DNA of 40,601 bases from Halalkalibacter hemicellulosilyticusJCM 9152 (GTDB lineage Bacteria; Bacillota; Bacilli; Bacillales; Bacillaceae_D): positions 1-40,601 of the forward strand of contig NZ_BAUU01000035.1 in the NCBI RefSeq assembly GCF_000513115.1. Direction: 5' to 3'. How positions within the stretch are numbered: position 1 is the first letter of the stretch; each line of letters opens with the position of its first letter. The position numbers were made by a program, and so were the translations under genes. The notes below the pieces were generated by a model. It worked only from the letters and a program-made list of their open reading frames with translations. It was not told the origin of the DNA and made no database searches. Below, in pieces: positions 8,537 through 16,126 of the stretch.

Positions 8537-8567
8537 CCTAATGAGAAGTGTACGACTTCTCATTAGG
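8537..8567 (-). terminator. Terminator between pepV and ytkP
   Basis: A perfect 13-bp stem, arms CCTAATGAGAAGT and ACTTCTCATTAGG, has a 5-base loop. On the minus strand it is followed by CTTTTAAA, so it best serves ytkP; on the plus strand there is no T-run, though the stem could still help end pepV transcripts. Confidence 0.8.
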
Positions 8568-8601
8568 TGTTGGTGCTAGTAATGGTTTGATGTTAATAGT
8601 G

Positions 8602-9537
8602 CTAGCTTTCGAAGTCAAATAAATCTGTGGATAAATATCGTTCTCCAGTGTCACAAGCAATGGCGACGACAGAATCTTGTGGAGTGAGCTTCTTAGCGAT
8701 TTGTAGTGCTGCAAAGCAAGCTGCTCCTGAGGAAGGGCCGACAAGGATGGCTTCTTCTCGTGCTAGGCGAAGCGTTATGTCGTAGGCATCTTCGTCTTCT
8801 ACTTTATGGATCTGATCATAGACATCTTCATTTAAAATAGGTGGTACAAATCCTGGACTAGTCCCTACAAGCTTGTGAGGACCAGGCTTTCCTCCTGAAA
8901 GAACGGGAGAGCCTGCGGGTTCAACGACATGGATCGTTGACTGTGGGTACATTTTCTTTAATTCTTCGCCTGTACCTGTAATGGTTCCGCCTGTGCCAGA
9001 AGCTGCGACAAATGCGGAAAGGGATTGTCCAATTGAATCAAGACTGTCTTTAATCTCAACTGCTGTTGTATGGCGATGGGCATCTGGGTTTGCACTATTT
9101 TCAAATTGCATCGGAATAAAGCTATGTGGGATCGTTTTAGCTAGTTCATTTGCTTTTTGAATAGCACCGGGCATCTTTAGATCACCATCTGTCAAAACGA
9201 CGTCCGCACCGTAGGCTTTTAATAAGTTAATTCGTTCTTGTGACATCGTATCAGGCATGACTAGAATGGCTTTATAGCCTCGTGCAGCGGCATTCATCGC
9301 AATGCCAATACCAGTATTGCCGCTAGTTGGTTCAATAATTGTGGAATTAGGCTGTATGAGCTTATCCTGTTCAGCTTGTATGATCATTTGATAGGCAGCG
9401 CGGTCTTTAACACTTCCACTTGGATTTTGCATCTCCATTTTTAAATATACAGCTGCCCCATTTGGATCGGTGATGCGGTTTAAGCGAATTAATGGAGTTT
9501 GTCCAATTAGATCGGCTATATTATTTACTACTTTCAT
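8602..9537 (-). CDS. ytkP: Cysteine synthase-like PLP enzyme (YtkP)
   Basis: A 311-residue fold-type II PLP enzyme of the O-acetylserine sulfhydrylase family. Seen: the PLP-binding lysine motif NPSGSVKDRAA (Lys about 42), the substrate-binding loop EPTSGNTGIG (about 68-77), SGTGGTITGTG for the PLP phosphate (about 175-185), and VGPSSGAA near the C-terminus. The standard reaction is O-acetylserine plus sulfide to cysteine. In B. subtilis, YtkP is a CysK paralogue of uncertain role, so cysteine synthase activity is inferred from the family. The long ORF opens upstream, but the ATG at 9537 (MKVVNNIADLIGQTPLIRL) fits the family N-terminus, with AAAGGA about 12 bases upstream. It is transcribed divergently from the LrgA-like gene. 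Confidence 0.9.
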   Translation of the reverse strand: MKVVNNIADLIGQTPLIRLNRITDPNGAAVYLKMEMQNPSGSVKDRAAYQMIIQAEQDKLIQPNSTIIEPTSGNTGIGIAMNAAARGYKAILVMPDTMSQERINLLKAYGADVVLTDGDLKMPGAIQKANELAKTIPHSFIPMQFENSANPDAHRHTTAVEIKDSLDSIGQSLSAFVAASGTGGTITGTGEELKKMYPQSTIHVVEPAGSPVLSGGKPGPHKLVGTSPGFVPPILNEDVYDQIHKVEDEDAYDITLRLAREEAILVGPSSGAACFAALQIAKKLTPQDSVVAIACDTGERYLSTDLFDFES

Positions 9538-9636
9538 GATGGGTACACGTCCTTTCCTGTCAAGAAACTTTCTATAGTGTATCATAATCGCGCTTTTAGA
9601 ATAAAGATATCTTTTCGCTATAAATTCGGAGGAAAT

Positions 9637-10005
9637 ATGAAGTATTTACAAATCACTTTGCAGTTATTAATTTTTATTGTTATTTACTATTTGGGTGTTT
9701 GGATACAGCAATTATTGTCATTGTTTATTCCAGGGAGTATTATTGGGATGACGCTATTATTCTTAGCTTTATCACTGCGTCTCATTCCAGCAAAATGGAT
9801 TGAACAGGGTGCGTCTTTAATGCTTAAGCACTTACCTTTATTATTTATACCAGTAACCGTTGGGGCATTACCGTATTTACCTTTGTTTAAAGGGAGAGCG
9901 GCTCTCTTATTATTAATTGCTCTTATAAGTACAGCTATTGTTATGACTATTTCTGGACTCATCTCGCAGCGAATGGTAAGAGAAAAAGGGGATGAGCTAG
10001 TATGA
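9637..10005 (+). CDS. CidA/LrgA-family membrane protein
   Basis: A 122-residue protein with four predicted membrane helices, beginning MKYLQITLQLLIFIVIYYLG. The segment FIPGSIIGMTLLFLALSLRL carries the conserved PGSIIGM motif of the CidA/LrgA holin-like family. It forms a pair with the LrgB-like gene that overlaps its stop by four bases. Such pairs are described as holin/antiholin-like modulators of murein hydrolase activity and cell death, and more recently as carriers of pyruvate or similar metabolites; the sequence does not decide between these. The ATG at 9637 has a GGAGG ribosome binding site; the longer upstream reading frame is not needed. Confidence 0.87.
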   Translation: MKYLQITLQLLIFIVIYYLGVWIQQLLSLFIPGSIIGMTLLFLALSLRLIPAKWIEQGASLMLKHLPLLFIPVTVGALPYLPLFKGRAALLLLIALISTAIVMTISGLISQRMVREKGDELV

Positions 10006-10688
10006 TTGTAGGTATGACGTTATTTGGTTTTAGTCTGACTTTGTTAGCATATGTGCTTGCAAAAGCATTGTACAAAAAGATTCGTATTCCTTTTTTGTTA
10101 CCTGTGTTAACGGCGACAGCTAGTATTATGATTCTTTTAACAGTTTTCAATGTTTCCTATGAAACGTATTATTTGGGAGCACAGTGGTTTGACCATTTGT
10201 TAGGGCCTGCTGTCGTGGCATTAGCATTACCGCTTTATCGACAGCTACCTTTAGTTAAGAAATATTTGAAGACAATTTTAGTCAGTGTTAGTATAGGAGC
10301 AGTTATTGGTGTTAGTACGGGACTTTTATTAGCTGGTAGACTTGGAGTCACAGAAGAGTTACAATTATCAATTGTCCCTAAATCTGTTACGGCTCCTGTT
10401 GCAATGGATGTTGCTGTTTCACTCGGAGGAGTACCTGCATTAGCTGCGGTCTTTGTTGCGGTAGCAGGAATTGGAGGCTCCGTTATTTCCTCTTATGTTT
10501 TTCAATTAGCTCACATTCATCATCCTCTTGCCCGTGGAATTGGGCTGGGTTGTGCTTCTCATGCTATTGGAACAGCAAAAGCGTTAGAATATGGTGAGCA
10601 GGAAGGAGCCATTAGCTCCATTGCGATGACGATAAGTGCAATCGTCGTTTCCATTATTGCTCCTTTTCTTGTCTTTCTATTATACTGA
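10002..10688 (+). CDS. CidB/LrgB-family membrane protein
   Basis: A 228-residue polytopic membrane protein of the LrgB/CidB (YohK) family. The motif VPKSVTAPVAMDVAVSLGG (about 125-143) and the following GLGCASHAIGTAKALEYGE are the two most conserved stretches of this family. It starts with ATGA overlapping the stop of the LrgA-like gene, so translation is coupled. The pair is inserted here between ytkP and the NERD-like gene, a place where B. subtilis has other genes. Cell-death modulation or metabolite transport is assigned by family only; no LytTR/LytS-type regulator is encoded nearby. Confidence 0.9.
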   Translation: MIVGMTLFGFSLTLLAYVLAKALYKKIRIPFLLPVLTATASIMILLTVFNVSYETYYLGAQWFDHLLGPAVVALALPLYRQLPLVKKYLKTILVSVSIGAVIGVSTGLLLAGRLGVTEELQLSIVPKSVTAPVAMDVAVSLGGVPALAAVFVAVAGIGGSVISSYVFQLAHIHHPLARGIGLGCASHAIGTAKALEYGEQEGAISSIAMTISAIVVSIIAPFLVFLLY

Positions 10689-10751
10689 AGAAATATTCAA
10701 TCATAGTGTCATGTAAGGGTTTAGAATAGATGTGGGGTGGGGGATAAGTAA

Positions 10752-11642
10752 GTGGCTCATTTAATAAAGCTGAAGGATTATTCATCGCGGTATCAATTTG
10801 ATATTCATCGATATCCTAGTCAGTATACTCGCTATAAGAAGGAAAGATGGTATTATTTAAAAACAGAATGGGATCAACTCCAATTTGATGGGGATAGAGA
10901 GAAGCAAGAGCAAGGAGTGGATCATAAGCATCGACTTCGCTCTTTTTTTACAAAAATTATAAGATGGGGACAGTCTATTATACCAGACGACTATTCTTCC
11001 GAAAGATCTTTTCAAACGTTAGATGATGTGAAAAAGCAGTACGCCCGTGAATTGTTCAAGATGCAAATTAAGTGGGCGACGTCAATGAAAACAGGAGAGT
11101 TACATGTGGATGAAGACTTTGAACAGGACCATTGGCTACGGTTTTTTGCACAACAAATTCCAGATAGCTATTTCTTAATGTATCATCCAGTGTTTCTTTA
11201 TAAAAAGGCTGAAGTTGATTTAGATATTGTTCTTATTAGTCCTTCAGAAATTTGGTGTATTACGATTCTAGATGGGAAAGAACATAGTATATTTGAAGCA
11301 CGGTCAGGTCGTTATTGGTTTGAGTATATTGATGAAACGAAGAAGCAACGGATTAATCCACTAATTACATTAAAACGAATGCGTGCAGTTATTGAAGAGC
11401 GTTTAAAGGAGTCTTCAATGACATTTCCGATTAAGCAAGTAGTTCTTTGTCGTAACGGAATGATTGATTATCAATTGCAAGGAACGAATGTGGAGGTTAT
11501 TGATAAGCGTGAATTTAATAAGTGGCTGGAAAAATTACAGAACCATCCATCTCCGATCAAACATAGTCAAATGCAAGTTGCTACATTATTATTAAAAGAA
11601 TGTGTTGATAAAAAAGAGAATGAAGAAGAAGAGAGAGAGTAG
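10752..11642 (+). CDS. Uncharacterised protein with a NERD-like core (possibly YtlQ-related)
   Basis: A 296-residue soluble protein. Residues from about 140 to 240 (FLMYHPVFLYKKAEVDLDIV, then LISPSEIWCITILDGKEH, then INPLITLKRMRAVIEERL) follow the pattern of a NERD/restriction-endonuclease-like core, including the conserved NP...LKR stretch. The expected catalytic E-x-K strand reads ITILDGKEH, so the nuclease centre looks altered. The first 100 residues are basic and rich in Trp and Tyr and are not recognised; the C-terminus is acidic. The start is GTG 10752 behind a G-rich ribosome binding site (GGTGGGGG). Position is similar to B. subtilis ytlQ, a guess from synteny only. It is followed after 12 bases by a small gene with which it is probably co-transcribed. 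Confidence 0.6.
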   Translation: MAHLIKLKDYSSRYQFDIHRYPSQYTRYKKERWYYLKTEWDQLQFDGDREKQEQGVDHKHRLRSFFTKIIRWGQSIIPDDYSSERSFQTLDDVKKQYARELFKMQIKWATSMKTGELHVDEDFEQDHWLRFFAQQIPDSYFLMYHPVFLYKKAEVDLDIVLISPSEIWCITILDGKEHSIFEARSGRYWFEYIDETKKQRINPLITLKRMRAVIEERLKESSMTFPIKQVVLCRNGMIDYQLQGTNVEVIDKREFNKWLEKLQNHPSPIKHSQMQVATLLLKECVDKKENEEEERE

Positions 11643-11654
11643 GGGGAAGTTTGG

Positions 11655-11948
11655 TTGAAGTATAGACCGAGTGATTTTCATTGGAATATACGTAAAGTTT
11701 TGAACTGGATGGGACAAAGGGAGATTATGATTGAAATCGTTGATCTTGATGATTGTGTTTCATTTGGTCGAACTGTAAAAGATGCAAAAAATGATTTAGA
11801 AGAGGCGCTTTACCAATGGATTAGAAAGAATGGTATTGATCAGCTTCCTGAAGTAAGAGAGACGGCTCAGTTGATTTATATCGAAAAAGAGATGGAGAAA
11901 GAAGAGTTCGATCGGATTAACGAGGAAATTAAAGAAATGAAGCTATAA
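11655..11948 (+). CDS. Small acidic protein, possibly HicB-like fold
   Basis: A 97-residue protein starting with TTG at 11655 behind AGGGGGAAG, which overlaps the end of the preceding gene. The central stretch IEIVDLDDCVSFGRTVKDAK followed by NDLEEALYQWIRKNG resembles the degraded-RNase-H strand-helix pattern of HicB-type proteins (a cysteine-containing DCVSFG turn, then an EALxxWL helix). No DNA-binding domain follows and there is no HicA-like toxin next to it. The C-terminal 20 residues are a charged helix (EKEMEKEEFDRINEEIKEMK). I do not assign a function. A good terminator follows at once, making it the last gene of the two-gene unit with the NERD-like gene. Confidence 0.6.
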   Translation: MKYRPSDFHWNIRKVLNWMGQREIMIEIVDLDDCVSFGRTVKDAKNDLEEALYQWIRKNGIDQLPEVRETAQLIYIEKEMEKEEFDRINEEIKEMKL

Positions 11949-11978
11949 GAGGCTGGGGGACTTTCCCAGCCTCTTTAT
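11947..11978 (+). terminator. Rho-independent terminator after the HicB-like gene
   Basis: An 11-bp perfect stem, arms AAGAGGCTGGG and CCCAGCCTCTT, with a 7-base loop followed by TATT. The stem begins inside the stop codon of the upstream gene. It lies between convergent genes and may also serve purU, though the minus side has a weaker T-run. Confidence 0.85.
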
Positions 11979-12015
11979 TAAATATTAGTTAAGCTCAAGC
12001 AATTGAAGAGCCATT

Positions 12016-12882
12016 TTAGAATATGACCGTCTTATTACCATATACGATAATTTGATCATTTAAATGCCATGTAACGGCTCTAGCAAGCGCGATTCGTTCG
12101 ACTTGACGACCGGCTATTTTGAGCTTATCGGTTGTGTAGCGATGATTTACACGTAAAACATCTTGCTCAATAATGGGACCTTCATCTAAATCATCCGTTA
12201 CGTAATGAGCGGTTGCACCGATTAATTTCACGCCTCTCTCAAATGCCTTTGCATAAGGATTAGCTCCAATAAATGCAGGTAAAAAAGAGTGGTGAATATT
12301 AATGATACGTTTAGGAAATGTTGAGACAAAGGTTGGTGATAAAATTTGCATGTAACGTGCTAGTACTATGAAGTCTATTTCATATTTATGGAGAAGCTTG
12401 ATCGCTTCTTGTTCTGCTTCTGCTTTGCTTTCTTTCGTAACAGGAACATAAAAGAACGGAATTCCATATGATTCAACTTCATTTTGCAGATCCTTATGGT
12501 TGCTAATAACTAACGGGATCTCTGCTTTTAGTTCTCCAGCTTTCCACTTCCAAAGCAATTCAAGAAGGCAATGGTCTTCTTTAGAGACGAATATGGCCAT
12601 TTTTTTCTTCCTAGAAGCAGGTTCCATACGCCAATCCATCGAGAATTCACTCGCAATTTCAATGAACGAATGACGAAGATCCTCTAATTGATAAGAGCCA
12701 TATAGGTCAAATTCAACACGCATAAAAAACATACCGCCTGAAGGGTCGGTTGAATACTGGTCTGATTGAAGAATGTTGGCTCCATTTTTTTGTAAGAAAG
12801 CTGAAACAGCTGCCACAATACCTGGTTTATCGTGACAAGAAATTAATAAACGAACTTGCGTCGATAAGCTATTTACTGTCAT
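12016..12882 (-). CDS. purU: Formyltetrahydrofolate deformylase PurU
   Basis: A 288-residue enzyme that hydrolyses 10-formyl-tetrahydrofolate to formate and tetrahydrofolate, balancing one-carbon units. It has the expected two-domain layout: an N-terminal ACT-type domain (about 8-85, RLLISCHDKPGIVAAVSAFL) and a formyltransferase-like catalytic domain (about 90-280) with the Asn-His catalytic pair in RIINIHHSFLPAF and the catalytic Asp in ATAHYVTDDLDEGPII. The length is close to the usual 280-300. A longer open frame exists upstream, but the ATG at 12882 (MTVNSLSTQVRLLISC) has a GGAGGA ribosome binding site at the right distance. No riboswitch is seen upstream. In B. subtilis, PurU (YkkE) lies elsewhere, so the gene is out of place relative to that genome. 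Confidence 0.93.
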   Translation of the reverse strand: MTVNSLSTQVRLLISCHDKPGIVAAVSAFLQKNGANILQSDQYSTDPSGGMFFMRVEFDLYGSYQLEDLRHSFIEIASEFSMDWRMEPASRKKKMAIFVSKEDHCLLELLWKWKAGELKAEIPLVISNHKDLQNEVESYGIPFFYVPVTKESKAEAEQEAIKLLHKYEIDFIVLARYMQILSPTFVSTFPKRIINIHHSFLPAFIGANPYAKAFERGVKLIGATAHYVTDDLDEGPIIEQDVLRVNHRYTTDKLKIAGRQVERIALARAVTWHLNDQIIVYGNKTVIF

Positions 12883-13078
12883 TATAAGTCCTCCACATTT
12901 GTTACTATCCATTTCATTATACGAAAATACAATATACAAGTAAAAGGGATCTTACATATTGAAGCAAATTACTAGGTTCTTTGTCAATGAATCATATTAG
13001 AAAAACGATTTTGCCGATGAGCGTAACGTTTAATTTGTGAATACTAAACTCATGGAAAGAAATAATAGTAACTATAGA

Positions 13079-13108
13079 TTGACTGTTCATAGGCTTCTCT
13101 GATAGGAT
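13079..13108 (+). promoter_or_regulatory. Candidate sigma-A promoter upstream of ytmP or of a short RNA
   Basis: TTGACT (13079-13084), an 18-base spacer, then TAGGAT (13103-13108). The -35 matches 5 of 6 and the -10 matches 4 of 6. It points toward ytmP but is about 300 bases away, with a stem-loop in between. Confidence 0.4.
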
Positions 13109-13136
13109 AAACTATATTAGGTGTCGTATGTTTGTG

Positions 13137-13164
13137 AGCAGAGCCTGGCGGTTGCAGCTCTGCT
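13137..13164 (+). ncRNA. Stem-loop, candidate attenuator or terminator of a short transcript
   Basis: A perfect 8-bp stem AGCAGAGC/GCTCTGCT with a 12-base loop, GTG/CAC extending the base across a bulge, followed by TTTATCACTTTATT. It is notably GC-rich within AT-rich surroundings and lies about 30 bases after the candidate promoter. It could be the end of a very short RNA, a leader attenuator for ytmP, or chance. Confidence 0.35.
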
Positions 13165-13402
13165 TTATCACTTTATTAATAAAACGAATGAGTTGATAAA
13201 TAAAGTCTAGGTTATTAATGATTGAGTGATCTTTTCTTACCATCATTGTGATGATCATTTTATTAAAATAACCGATTAACGTGAGCTCAAGCCTTTTCTT
13301 AGTAGAATACTGATGATTTTACTTGAAGGAAAGATAGCGATGTAGCGTTCGGCTTCGATCTCATATAGGAAAAGACAGTGAATGAAAATGAGGGTGAATC
13401 GG

Positions 13403-14182
13403 GTGGAACAATTATTAGGTGATGGCTGGAAGGTATTGCCGGCCGGAGGAGTGACAGGAGAAGCATATATTGCTCAACAAGGTGAGCAAACCGTTTTTTT
13501 AAAGCGGAACTCGTCCCCATTTTTAGCTGTTCTTTCGGCAGAAGGTATTGTTCCGAAGTTGCTATGGACGAGAAGGCTTGAAAATGGTGATGTTGTAACA
13601 GCGCAGCGCTGGTTAAGTGGGCGAGAATTAAAAGCCTATGAAATGAAAGAAAATAGGGTCGCAACACTTTTAGCAAAAATTCATAATTCTAGTGAATTAC
13701 TCGATATGTTTAAACGAATTGGAAATGAACCGTTAACTCCTTATCGTATAGTAGAAAATTTACGATTACAATTACAAGCCCATCACCTCGAAGATCCTAC
13801 AATTGAACAAGCAATGACGTATCTAATTGATAAATTAGAAGCTGTTCGTTTTCATCATTATGTCGTATGTCATTGTGATATTAATCATAATAATTGGATG
13901 ATTGATGAAGAGGAGCATTTGTATTTGATTGATTGGGATGGAGCTAAAGTAGCAGATCCAGCCATTGACTTAGGCTTGTTACTTTATTCTTATATTGCTG
14001 AATCAGATTGGACCGTTTGGCTAGAGCAATATGGAATGGTGTTAGATCAATCTTTGCGTGAGAGAATGCACTGGTATGTTGTATCGCAATCCATTTCTGT
14101 ACTGATTTGGCATTATGAACGTGAGCAATTAAATGAAGTGGAACAGTTGAAGGGATATTTAAACAGTTTATTACTAAGTTAA
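13403..14182 (+). CDS. ytmP: YtmP, aminoglycoside/choline kinase-fold phosphotransferase
   Basis: A 259-residue member of the APH/choline-kinase fold. Visible motifs: LLPAGG-type substrate loop near the N-terminus (WKVLPAGGVTGEAYIA), FLKRNSSPFLAVLSAEGIVP containing the ATP-binding Lys, the catalytic loop VVCHCDINHNNWMI (Asp in CDxNHNN) and the metal-binding LYLIDWDGAKVADPAIDLG. The YtmP family sits beside trmB in Bacillaceae; its substrate is not known to me. ATG codons lie at 13382 and 13388, but the ribosome binding site GAGGGTGAA fits the GTG at 13403 (MEQLLGDGWKV). It is followed by a stem-loop and the minus-strand ytzH, as in B. subtilis. Confidence 0.88.
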   Translation: MEQLLGDGWKVLPAGGVTGEAYIAQQGEQTVFLKRNSSPFLAVLSAEGIVPKLLWTRRLENGDVVTAQRWLSGRELKAYEMKENRVATLLAKIHNSSELLDMFKRIGNEPLTPYRIVENLRLQLQAHHLEDPTIEQAMTYLIDKLEAVRFHHYVVCHCDINHNNWMIDEEEHLYLIDWDGAKVADPAIDLGLLLYSYIAESDWTVWLEQYGMVLDQSLRERMHWYVVSQSISVLIWHYEREQLNEVEQLKGYLNSLLLS

Positions 14183-14189
14183 ATATAGC

Positions 14190-14230
14190 GAGGGTGCTTT
14201 AAATGGTTTTGAACCTTTTAAGGCACCCTC
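14190..14230 (+). terminator. Stem-loop after ytmP
   Basis: Arms GAGGGTGCTTTAAATGGT and ACCTTTTAAGGCACCCTC form an 18-bp stem with two imperfect positions and a short loop, a few bases after the ytmP stop. The T-tract after it is poor (TAATTAG), so termination is likely but not certain. Confidence 0.65.
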
Positions 14231-14333
14231 TAATTAGTAGTGGTTGTTCATTTAAATCATTCTTTAAGAACCACGTGAACAAATAACAACGACTGATTTT
14301 TACTACCTTATTTCCGGGGGAATGGAGAGTAGA

Positions 14334-14585
14334 CTATTCGATGTTTAGCGAGTTCATCCATTGACTAACCTCTTCGTCAGGAAAGGGCTGGTGATTAAGG
14401 GTGTGGAGCTGTTTAATTGATGAAAGCGTCGCACGTAGTTCTGGTTCTAAGGAAGTATCATTTGAAAGGCTAGACACTAGCCGTTCAATTTGAGCTGCCT
14501 CATCAGTTGTCATATAATGTTCATTCGCCTGGTTTTGCAAGAGGTCTTTTAATAATTGAAGCTTCGTTTGTGACGTGATCGGCAT
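14334..14585 (-). CDS. ytzH: YtzH-like protein, function unknown
   Basis: An 83-residue helical, acidic protein, MPITSQTKLQLLKDLLQNQA at the start and EEVSQWMNSLNIE at the end. This pattern (LLKDLL, an EAAQIERLVSSL helix, WMNSLN at the C-terminus) and the position between ytmP and trmB on the opposite strand match YtzH of Bacillaceae. No catalytic motif, signal peptide or membrane segment is visible. The long ORF extends upstream to 14657, but ATG 14585 follows the ribosome binding site AAAGGAG and gives a YtzH-like start. Function is unknown. Confidence 0.78.
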   Translation of the reverse strand: MPITSQTKLQLLKDLLQNQANEHYMTTDEAAQIERLVSSLSNDTSLEPELRATLSSIKQLHTLNHQPFPDEEVSQWMNSLNIE

Positions 14586-14700
14586 GTTATAAAGACTCCT
14601 TTCAATCTTATGAATGACGTAAAAATGTTCATTGTTATCGTAACCGAATGTAAACAATATATACTTATCTAGTTATTTTCACGTTAAGGAGTGTGCACAG

Positions 14701-15345
14701 ATGAGATTAAGAAATAAACCGTGGGCGAAAGAAGAATTAGCCAAATATCCTGAAATAGTGGTTCAACGACCTGATTTGCACAAAGGGAAGTGGCAAGAGC
14801 TTTTTGGGAATTGTCATCCAATTCACATTGAAGTTGGCACAGGAAAAGGGCAATTTTTAACCGGGATGGCTCAGCAGTATCCAAATGTAAACTTTATTGG
14901 AATTGAAAAATACGAGACTGTACTATTAACGGCTTTAGAGCGAGCAAAATCATTAAAGCTTCCTAATCTGAGATTTTTAAATGAGGATGTTATTGATTTG
15001 CTACAATTCTTCGAAACGGATGATTTAAGCAGAGTGTACATTAATTTTACCGATCCTTGGCCAAAGAACCGACATGAAAAGAGAAGATTAACTTACAAGG
15101 ATTTTCTCGCCTTATACGAGCAATTGTTAAAGAGTGATGGTGAAATTCATTTTAAAACAGACAATCAAGGTTTGTTTGAGTATTCGTTGGAAAGCTTCTC
15201 AAGATTTGGATTAATTATTAAAAATGTTAGTCTTAATCTACATAAAAGTCAGTTTGAAGGAAATATCATGACGGAATATGAAGAGAAATTTTCAAAAAAA
15301 GGAATGCGAATTTATCGCTGTGAAGCTTCTTTTAAAGAAAAATAA
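14701..15345 (+). CDS. trmB: tRNA (guanine-N7-)-methyltransferase TrmB
   Basis: A 214-residue SAM-dependent methyltransferase that makes m7G46 in the variable loop of tRNAs. The SAM-binding motif [13 protein letters not shown] lies near residues 41-53, the acidic end of the second strand is FIGIEKYE, and the family signature [17 protein letters not shown] is near 115-131. TRMB-type [17 protein letters not shown] follows. Length and layout equal B. subtilis TrmB (YtmQ). The ATG at 14701 has an AAGGAG ribosome binding site. In B. subtilis the next gene is ytnP; here its place is taken by a palindromic repeat. Confidence 0.96.
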   Translation: MRLRNKPWAKEELAKYPEIVVQRPDLHKGKWQELFGNCHPIHIEVGTGKGQFLTGMAQQYPNVNFIGIEKYETVLLTALERAKSLKLPNLRFLNEDVIDLLQFFETDDLSRVYINFTDPWPKNRHEKRRLTYKDFLALYEQLLKSDGEIHFKTDNQGLFEYSLESFSRFGLIIKNVSLNLHKSQFEGNIMTEYEEKFSKKGMRIYRCEASFKEK

Positions 15346-15404
15346 GTAGAAAAAACATCTATCGGTGTCATTCGTTTAGTTGAATTTAAAGATGTTATTA
15401 TTAT

Positions 15405-15642
15405 GAGTCTGGGACAAAACAAAAGTGTTTAGCTGAGATTCCGAACATTTAGATAACGTAGTGGATGAAATATACGTAGACTCCTGCGGGATGAAAAGCA
15501 GAGGTGAGACCCCGAAGTGCGTAGCACGAGGAGGCTCACCAGCTTCCCGCGGAAAGCGAAGTATATTTCAGGAGTGGTGAATGTGCTCCACTCTAGATTT
15601 GTTCGGTATCTCACTTATGAAAAATACCTTTGTCCCAGTCTC
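15405..15642. repeat. Bacillaceae-type 238-bp palindromic repeat element
   Basis: Outer arms GAGTCTGGGACAAA and TTTGTCCCAGTCTC are complementary at 13 of 14 positions; next come TGAGATTCCGAACA and TGTTCGGTATCTCA (13 of 14), GAAATATAC/GTATATTTC, TGCGGGA/TCCCGCG, GGTGAG/CTCACC, and a central GTGCgtaGCAC. The GACTCCTGCGGGA...TGAGACCCC...GAGGAGGCTCACC...CCGCGGAAAGCGAAG core is one I remember as a repeat scattered in many Bacillaceae genomes. It lies between convergent trmB and ytzB, could act as a terminator for both, and carries no coding sequence. The core is markedly richer in GC than its flanks. Confidence 0.85.
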
Positions 15643-15657
15643 TAAGGAACATTCAGG

Positions 15658-15966
15658 TTACAATGGCTTCAACTCGATGATTGTGCCACTGTTCGTAGCA
15701 ACAAGAAATTCATATTGAACAGTTCCAGTATCGGTAGCTGTCGAGATTCCACCACGGTAGACATGATAGTCAATTGATTGACGAGTAACTGTTTCAGGAA
15801 CCATATGAATCCATGAGCCGGAAATGTGATGCGTTGGTTGCATCGCTTTTTTGACTTTTTTTAATGCGGTTTCAGGTGTTATATTTTGAGGTCCTTTTTT
15901 ATTTTGAAGCCATATTCCTATTGACACCCCTACACCTAATCCAAGTAAAAAGCGTTTTATGGTCAT
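15658..15966 (-). CDS. ytzB: YtzB-like PepSY-domain protein
   Basis: A 102-residue protein with an N-terminal hydrophobic segment (MTIKRFLLGLGVGVSIGIWL) acting as membrane anchor or signal, followed by a single PepSY-like domain (ITPETALKKVKKAMQ, then ISGSWIHMVPE, then YHVYRGGI and VQYEFLVATNSGTIIEL). Small PepSY proteins are thought to sit outside the membrane and have been linked to protease inhibition; nothing specific is known here. Start ATG 15966 is preceded by GAAGGAAG. Gene order (trmB, ytzB, ytoP) follows B. subtilis. It is convergent with trmB across the palindromic repeat. Confidence 0.82.
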   Translation of the reverse strand: MTIKRFLLGLGVGVSIGIWLQNKKGPQNITPETALKKVKKAMQPTHHISGSWIHMVPETVTRQSIDYHVYRGGISTATDTGTVQYEFLVATNSGTIIELKPL

Positions 15967-16126
15967 TTTCTTCTTCCTTTCTTCTCATTGAGTCCAGTTC
16001 TTCCTTTTGTTCAATTGTAGTATACATAAAAAAAGTTATTTGACCAAGCTGAGCAATCAAAGTAGCATCCTTTTTAAAAGTTAGCTAAAATGAATAGAAG
16101 TGAGTGGAAAGAGAAAGGAGATAGGT

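Larger units (their letters stand above)
12883..13402. other. Long intergenic region between purU and ytmP
   Basis: About 520 AT-rich bases with no gene that I can support. It contains a promoter-like pair at 13079-13108 and a GC-rich stem-loop at 13137-13164, listed separately. There is also a short palindrome near 13243-13257 (ATCAT/ATGAT), and at 13328-13360 a stretch (AAGGAAAGATAGCG, then GCGTTCGGCTTCG) that loosely resembles parts of the dispersed repeat in scrambled order. Confidence 0.5.

Noticed and set aside
9637-10688. The LrgA/LrgB-like pair as a phage holin cassette
   Set aside because: No endolysin or phage gene is nearby, and both proteins carry chromosomal CidAB/LrgAB family motifs.
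13290-13380. A fourth copy of the dispersed repeat
   Set aside because: Only short pieces (AAGGAAAGA, GCGTTCGGCTTCG) are alike and in a different order, so homology is not supported.
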